Shown here piece by piece: positions 31,881 to 36,211 of a DNA stretch of 36,211 nucleotides. Source of the DNA: Paenibacillus sp. MSJ-34. Its GTDB lineage: Bacteria; Bacillota; Bacilli; Paenibacillales; Paenibacillaceae. Position numbers and translations under genes: made by a program. Position 1 is the stretch's first letter. Each line of letters begins with the position of its first letter. The stretch lies in NCBI RefSeq assembly GCF_018918005.1, contig NZ_JAHLPR010000054.1:1-36211 (forward strand). Reading direction: 5' to 3'. The notes beneath the pieces were generated by a model. It made no database searches, had not been told where the DNA came from, and saw only the letters and a list, made by a program, of their open reading frames with translations.

Positions 31881-32627
31881 ATGATCTATCAAGACGAGAA
31901 CGCCTTCGAAGTGGCAAGCAAAATCGAGCGGACCGCATGCGCCATCTTGCCGATTGGGGCGGTCGAGGCCCATGGCCCCCATCTCCCGCTCGGCACGGAC
32001 AACGTTCTGGCCGAACGGCTCGCCCGGCGGCTGGCGGAACGGACGGACAGCTTCGTCCTCCCTACTCTTCCCTATGGACAAGTATGGAGCTTGCAGAACT
32101 TCCCCGGCAGCATCAACGTCTCTAACGACGCGCTTATTCAAATGTTGTACGACATCGGGGAAAGCCTCGACCGCCAAGGATTCCGCATCTTCGTCATGCT
32201 GAACGGCCATCTCGGCAACGCGGTCGCTCTTAAGGAGGCCGCCCGCTTGCTGTACCGGGATTGCCCGGATTTGAAAGTATACTATTTTTTCTATCCCGGT
32301 TCGAAGCAAGCGATCGAACAAGTAAGGGAAACGCCTTCTTCCCACGCCTCATACTTTCATGCATGCGAGCTTGAAACTTCCTACATGCTCTATTTGGCCG
32401 AAGAATACGTAGATATGTCCAAAGCGATCAGCGATCCGCCGAATATCGGGATCGAGGCCGACTGCACCCCGACTCCGTGGGAAGAGTTCACATCCACGGC
32501 CGTGCTCGGAGACGCGACGCTGGCCACGAAAGAAAAGGGCGAGCATATCGTCGAAGCGTCACTAAAGACGATGGCCGCCATCGTCAACGAAGCCAAAAAG
32601 CGGCTAACAACCGGCAAGGAGCTGTGA
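31881..32627 (+). CDS. creatininase-family protein
   Basis: This 248-residue cytoplasmic hydrolase belongs to the creatininase/MftE family. The metal-binding motif 'GAVEAHGPHLPLGTD' (Glu29, His31, Asp40), 'NGHLGN' and the acidic 'CELETS' are all present. The family hydrolyses cyclic amides, formamides and small peptides, so an amide or lactam bond is a possible target. AAGGAGG lies in the 14-bp gap after the phosphotriesterase-like gene. The gene is bracketed by PTS and SIS-domain genes. Its role in the pathway is inferred only from this position. Confidence 0.88.
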   Translation: MIYQDENAFEVASKIERTACAILPIGAVEAHGPHLPLGTDNVLAERLARRLAERTDSFVLPTLPYGQVWSLQNFPGSINVSNDALIQMLYDIGESLDRQGFRIFVMLNGHLGNAVALKEAARLLYRDCPDLKVYYFFYPGSKQAIEQVRETPSSHASYFHACELETSYMLYLAEEYVDMSKAISDPPNIGIEADCTPTPWEEFTSTAVLGDATLATKEKGEHIVEASLKTMAAIVNEAKKRLTTGKEL

Positions 32628-32632
32628 TAGAA

Positions 32633-33367
32633 ATGCTTCATACCTATTTTCAACATCTAAGACAAATGCTTGACCAAGTCGAGAACAGAGAGGCCGACGC
32701 AATTCGCCAAGCGGCCGGGAAGACGGCCGAAGCGATTATGAACGGCGGCGTCGTGCATCTGTTCGGATGCGGCCATTCCCATATCTTGACGGAAGAAGTA
32801 TTTTATCGGGCAGGCGGATTGGTGCCGATCCATCCGATCTTCGTAGAGAAATTGATGCTGCACGAAGGCGCAGTCCGGTCCTCGGAACTGGAACGGCAGA
32901 ACGGCCTGGCCGAAGAGTTCATGAACGGCCAGGATATTCGGCCTGGAGAGGTCATGTTCGTACTGTCCACTTCCGGGCGGAATCCGGTTCCGATCGACGC
33001 CGCCCTCATCGCCAAACAAAAAGGCGCATTCACGATCGGCATTACGTCGATGGAATATTCGCAAAGCCAGCCTTCCCGCCACGCAAGCGGCAAGCATCTG
33101 TACAATTCCGTCGACTTGGCGATTAACAATTACGCGGTCAAGGGAGACGCGGTGCTGACCCATCCGGGTTCGCCCGTTCCGTTCACGCCGACGTCGACGG
33201 TGATCGGAGCGGCGATTCTGAACGCCATCCTGGCCCAGGCGATCGAGATCATGATCGAACGGGACTTTCACCCTCCCGTCTTCCTGAGCGGCAACATCGA
33301 CGGCGCCGACGACCACAACAACGCGCTCATCGAACGTTACCGGGAAAGAATCCCTCTTCTTTCCTGA
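32633..33367 (+). CDS. SIS-domain sugar-phosphate-binding protein (UPF0309 type)
   Basis: This 244-residue protein has one SIS domain. 'VHLFGCGHSHILTEEVFYRAGG' is the phosphosugar-binding turn and 'LSTSGRNPVPIDAALIAKQKGAFTIGITS' the second SIS motif. The N-terminus 'MLHTYFQHLRQMLDQVE' matches UPF0309 proteins, which are relatives of MurNAc-6-phosphate etherase and sugar isomerases with unassigned substrates. The start ATG 32633 is inferred from this similarity; AAGGAG lies 11 bases upstream, within the end of the creatininase gene, so translation is probably coupled. It fits isomerisation or aldol/etherase chemistry on a phosphosugar. Confidence 0.88.
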   Translation: MLHTYFQHLRQMLDQVENREADAIRQAAGKTAEAIMNGGVVHLFGCGHSHILTEEVFYRAGGLVPIHPIFVEKLMLHEGAVRSSELERQNGLAEEFMNGQDIRPGEVMFVLSTSGRNPVPIDAALIAKQKGAFTIGITSMEYSQSQPSRHASGKHLYNSVDLAINNYAVKGDAVLTHPGSPVPFTPTSTVIGAAILNAILAQAIEIMIERDFHPPVFLSGNIDGADDHNNALIERYRERIPLLS

Positions 33368-33449
33368 CAAGTTATAGAGATTGTTCGAAAAGCCCCCTTT
33401 TTGAACTCAAACAAACAGAGACAGTGTTACCGATAGGAGGAAATAAACC

Positions 33450-33719
33450 ATGACGGCTAGACAACTTACGATACAGAACGAACAAGGATTTCATGTCCGC
33501 CCTGCGCAACTTTTCGTTGATAAAGCCAATGAATTTGCGTCCAAGATTCAAGTCAAAAACGAGAACGGAGACGCGGCGGACGCCAAAAGCATGCTGGAAT
33601 TAATGACGCTCGGGCTGGTCAAAGGGTCGTCGATTACGATCGAAGCGGAAGGCCCGGATCAGCAGGAAGCGGTGGACAGCCTGGCGCAGCTCGTCGAAAG
33701 CAAGTTCGGTGAAGACTAA
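33450..33719 (+). CDS. second HPr phosphocarrier protein
   Basis: This 89-residue HPr-family protein transfers phosphate from enzyme I to EIIA. His15 in 'NEQGFHVRPAQLF' is the phosphorylation site, in the usual position. The regulatory Ser is kept (Ser47 in 'KSMLELMTLGL'), although the canonical K-S-I-M-G-V-M-S-L-G reads differently around it, notably Glu for Gly three residues after the Ser. It may therefore be a poor substrate of HPr kinase and not take part in CcpA-mediated repression. AGGAGG precedes the ATG. Its stop codon overlaps the start of the enzyme I gene (TAATG). Confidence 0.92.
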   Translation: MTARQLTIQNEQGFHVRPAQLFVDKANEFASKIQVKNENGDAADAKSMLELMTLGLVKGSSITIEAEGPDQQEAVDSLAQLVESKFGED

Positions 33720-35458
33720 TGGCGGAACGGCATATTCACGGCATCGGCGTATCGGACGGCATTCGTATCGCCAAAGCGTTCGTATTCGCCGATGCGGCGG
33801 AGCGGGCCGTCCGCGAAATCGTCGAACCCGGCGAGACGGAAGCGGAGCTTGCGCGGCTTAGCGAAGCGAAACAACGCAGCGAAGCGGATTTGGCCAAGCT
33901 GGCGGAGCAAGCGAAGCAAACGCTTGGCGAGAAGCAAGCCGGCATCCTCGTCGGTCAAGCGCGGATGCTGTCCGACCCGGCCTTCTATCCGCAAATTGAA
34001 AAGAAGGTTCGGGAACAAAACTTCAGTGCCGAACATGCGGTTCGCACCGTCTCGGAACATTTCGCCGAACGGTTCGAGCAGATGGACAACGAATATATGC
34101 GGGAACGGGCCGCCGACATCCGGGATGTAAGCAAAAGGCTGCTTACGCGTCTTGAAGGACGGGAACGGATCAGCCTTGCCGATTTGCGCGAAGAAGCAAT
34201 CGTCATTGCCGACGATTTGGCGCCGTCCGATACGGTCCAACTCGACAAGCGCTACGTACAGGCGCTCGTCACCCGCCTCGGGGGCAAGACGTCGCATACG
34301 TCCATTCTGGCCCGGTCGCTCGGCATTGCAGCCGTAGTCGGCGCGGGAGACGAAGTGAGCGATATTGCGGGCGGCGAACTTCTGATCGTCGACGGCAGCC
34401 AAGGCCTCTGCATTCGCGCCCCAGAACCGGAAACGATTGAGGAATACCGCCGGCGCATGCAAAGCGAGCAGGAGGAACAGAAGTCGCTGGAGCAATTCCG
34501 TCTGTTGCCCGCCAAGACGAAGGATGGCGTCCGCATCGAGACGGCCGCCAATATCGGCACGCCGCAAGAAGCCGCGGCCGCGGCGGAGCATCATGCCGAC
34601 GGCGTCGGATTGTACCGGACCGAGTTTCTGTATATGAACGCCAACCGGATGCCGGACGAAGACGAACAATTCGCCGCCTACCGGGAAGTCGCCGAGCGTA
34701 TGGAAGGCCGTCCGGTCGTCGTTCGGACGCTCGATATCGGCGGGGACAAAGAGCTTCCTTACTTGGCTTTGCCGAAGGAAGCGAATCCTTTCCTCGGCTA
34801 TCGCGCCATAAGAATCGGACTCGACCGCCGGGAGCTGCTGCTCGCCCAACTGCGGGCCATTCTGCGCTCCAGCCGCTACGGCAACGTCAAAATTATGTTT
34901 CCGATGATTTCGAGCCTGGAGGAATGGCGGCAGGCGAAAGCCGTTTACGACGAGGCAAGAGCGCAATTGGCGCAGGAGAATATACCGGTATCCGACTCCG
35001 TCGAGCTCGGCATCATGATTGAAATTCCTTCGGCCGCCCTTCTGGCCGACGCGTTCGCCAAAGAGGTCGACTTTTTCAGCATCGGTACGAACGACCTCGT
35101 TCAATATACGCTCGCGGTCGACCGGATGAACGAGAAGGTCGCGTATCTATACGATTATTTCCACCCCGCCGTTCTTCAGTTGATCCGGCGTGTCATCGAA
35201 GCCGCCCATCGCGAAGGCAAATGGGCCGGCATGTGCGGCGGCATGGCCGGCGACCCGCTCGCCGCCCCGCTCCTGCTCGGACTCGGACTCGACGAATGGA
35301 GCATGGACGCAGGCTCGATCGTCAAGATCAAGCGGACGCTCTCGCGGCTCGACAGCGGCGAATGCCGAGCGTTGGCCGACCGTTTGCTGCAAGAGGCGAC
35401 GACGGAGGAAGTCCGGCGTCAATTGACGCAATATATGGAAACATTGCATTCCGATTAA
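33719..35458 (+). CDS. ptsI: PTS enzyme I (PEP-protein phosphotransferase)
   Basis: This 579-residue enzyme takes phosphate from phosphoenolpyruvate to HPr. His193 in 'GGKTSHTSILARS' is the active-site residue. The N-terminal HPr-binding helices, the swivelling phosphohistidine domain and the PEP-binding barrel with 'GVGLYRTEFLYM', 'VRTLDIGGDKELPYL', 'IGTNDLVQYTLAVDR' and 'GMCGGMAGD' are all present. The length is normal. Its ATG overlaps the HPr stop codon by one base. Genomes of this group normally carry a main ptsHI elsewhere, so this is probably a dedicated copy for the local PTS. It is the last gene of the operon, ahead of a terminator. Confidence 0.93.
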   Translation: MAERHIHGIGVSDGIRIAKAFVFADAAERAVREIVEPGETEAELARLSEAKQRSEADLAKLAEQAKQTLGEKQAGILVGQARMLSDPAFYPQIEKKVREQNFSAEHAVRTVSEHFAERFEQMDNEYMRERAADIRDVSKRLLTRLEGRERISLADLREEAIVIADDLAPSDTVQLDKRYVQALVTRLGGKTSHTSILARSLGIAAVVGAGDEVSDIAGGELLIVDGSQGLCIRAPEPETIEEYRRRMQSEQEEQKSLEQFRLLPAKTKDGVRIETAANIGTPQEAAAAAEHHADGVGLYRTEFLYMNANRMPDEDEQFAAYREVAERMEGRPVVVRTLDIGGDKELPYLALPKEANPFLGYRAIRIGLDRRELLLAQLRAILRSSRYGNVKIMFPMISSLEEWRQAKAVYDEARAQLAQENIPVSDSVELGIMIEIPSAALLADAFAKEVDFFSIGTNDLVQYTLAVDRMNEKVAYLYDYFHPAVLQLIRRVIEAAHREGKWAGMCGGMAGDPLAAPLLLGLGLDEWSMDAGSIVKIKRTLSRLDSGECRALADRLLQEATTEEVRRQLTQYMETLHSD

Positions 35459-35465
35459 ATTCGTA

Positions 35466-35520
35466 AGGGCTGCCGCGAGTCGATCAGACGACTTGCAGGC
35501 AGCCCTAACTTTATTCATTT
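35466..35520 (+). terminator. terminator at the end of the PTS operon
   Basis: AGGGCTGCC (35466-35474) and GGCAGCCCT (35498-35506) form a perfect 9-bp stem, extended inward by a partial match of GCGAGTCG with CGACTTGC. A T-rich tail (AACTTTATTCATTT) follows. Confidence 0.75.
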
Positions 35521-35560
35521 GCTACCGCAATGTACTCCGCAATTCGCCGCTTTGGACCAA

Positions 35561-36076
35561 CTAAGCCAAATACCGTTCTCTCAATATATTCAAATGATGA
35601 AGCTCATGCCCGGCAATAATGTAAGCGAGGGCTCTGACGGTAAGCTCGCTATTGTTGGCAACTCCGGTTCGCAGCCACGCCTCCTCGGTCAATCCGCGAA
35701 GCAAAGTTAACGTCGAACGGCGAACCGCCGCATAATCTTCCGATAATTCGGCCGGACTTCGCAACGAGAAAGACGCGCCCTTCACATATTCATTCTCGTC
35801 GAAACCCGCAAGCGGCGTCCGGTCCCCTCTTGCAATCCGAAGCAGCCGGTAGGCCATAATGCGCTCCGTATCGGTCATATGACCGATCATCTCTTTCACA
35901 CTCCATTTCCCCGGCGCATACCGGTGTTCCGCTTGCGTTGCCGAGAGAGAGGCGATCAAGCTTTCCGTCTCCCCCGCTTGCGCGGCCAACAACTCGATAA
36001 TGTTGCCATCCGGCACGATTCGAACATAAGGCTCGAAATGCGCGCCGTACTCCCCTTCCAGCGGCCTTTCCATCAT
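35561..36076 (-). CDS. DinB-family protein
   Basis: This protein of about 171 residues has the four-helix DinB/YfiT fold. Three metal-binding histidines are recognisable: 'GHMTDTER' in the middle and 'AGHELHHLNILRERY' at the end. DinB-superfamily proteins are metal-dependent transferases or hydrolases, including bacillithiol S-transferases; the specific reaction is unknown. ATG 36076 is preferred because GGAGG lies eight bases upstream. The ATG at 36082 overlaps this site. It converges on the PTS operon and is read alone. Confidence 0.87.
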   Translation of the reverse strand: MMERPLEGEYGAHFEPYVRIVPDGNIIELLAAQAGETESLIASLSATQAEHRYAPGKWSVKEMIGHMTDTERIMAYRLLRIARGDRTPLAGFDENEYVKGASFSLRSPAELSEDYAAVRRSTLTLLRGLTEEAWLRTGVANNSELTVRALAYIIAGHELHHLNILRERYLA

Positions 36077-36103
36077 ATTCATCTCCTCCTCATATAGTAT
36101 TTC

Positions 36104-36160
36104 TTGAAGGCAGTTTTGAGTTTACTTCCAGTCCCCTAGGGGACTGGCGGCCGCCTTCAA
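36104..36160. repeat. nested inverted repeats around a 20-bp perfect palindrome
   Basis: CCAGTCCCCTAGGGGACTGG (36128-36147) is a perfect palindrome. It is flanked by TTGAAGGC (36104-36111) and its exact inverted copy GCCTTCAA (36153-36160). The GGGACTGG half occurs again at 36192-36199. No gene was found from 36083 to the end. Confidence 0.6.
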
Positions 36161-36211
36161 AATTTCCAGTTGATCTTTGAAAAATAAATTTGGGACTGGA
36201 CTTTCCGGAAT

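Noticed and set aside
33716-35104. 462-codon open frame on the minus strand opposite ptsI
   Set aside because: It mirrors the highly conserved enzyme I gene codon for codon, has no ribosome binding site and its translation has no recognisable domain.

Overview
The window looks like chromosomal DNA from a spore-forming member of the Paenibacillaceae (Paenibacillus, Cohnella or a close relative). The evidence is a complete gerA/gerB/gerC germination operon, a YjcZ-type 34-residue sporulation peptide, a YhcN/YlaJ-like spore lipoprotein, AGGAGG-type ribosome binding sites, about ten TTG or GTG starts, and protein sequences typical of this group. No rRNA, tRNA, CRISPR array, transposase or phage module was seen.

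Layout. 1-510: the possible 3' end of a gene entering from the left, then non-coding DNA with a 13-bp inverted repeat and two related 33-bp segments. 511-4747 (minus strand): a secreted CAP-domain protein, a HEPN-like protein, a 14-helix drug exporter with its PadR regulator (three copies of one operator motif) and an alkyltransferase-like DNA repair protein. 4793-8542 (minus): gerA-gerB-gerC. 8603-12632 (minus): an ArsR-type regulator overlapping an MFS exporter, a small membrane protein, a GNAT acetyltransferase and a DUF4097 protein. 12885-16926: an AlkA-type glycosylase, then on the minus strand type II pantothenate kinase and an ABM-domain protein, then a secreted lytic polysaccharide monooxygenase (LPMO) with two FN3 modules and a chitin-binding module. 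17140-21691: the YjcZ peptide, a regulator with two MerR domains, a UvrA paralogue without room for a UvrB-binding domain, and the YhcN-like lipoprotein. 21811-26358: a TetR regulator with a GNAT enzyme, a WG-repeat protein, an SDR oxidoreductase and a WYL-type regulator.

26592-35458 is the most distinctive region: ten co-directional genes forming what looks like a self-contained phosphotransferase system. They encode a PRD/EIIB/EIIA regulator, separate EIIA, EIIB and EIIC of the ascorbate (Ula) type, a phosphotriesterase-family enzyme, a creatininase-family enzyme, a SIS-domain sugar isomerase, and a second HPr and enzyme I whose genes overlap by one base. The likely job is import and phosphorylation of a sugar acid, lactone or similar compound, opening of a phospho-lactone by the phosphotriesterase-like enzyme, and further processing by the other two enzymes. 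The substrate cannot be read from the sequence. A DinB-family protein and a 20-bp perfect palindrome close the window.

Several regulators lie beside palindromes that overlap well-formed promoters (PadR, ArsR, TetR and the SDR gene), so the local regulation is unusually readable.
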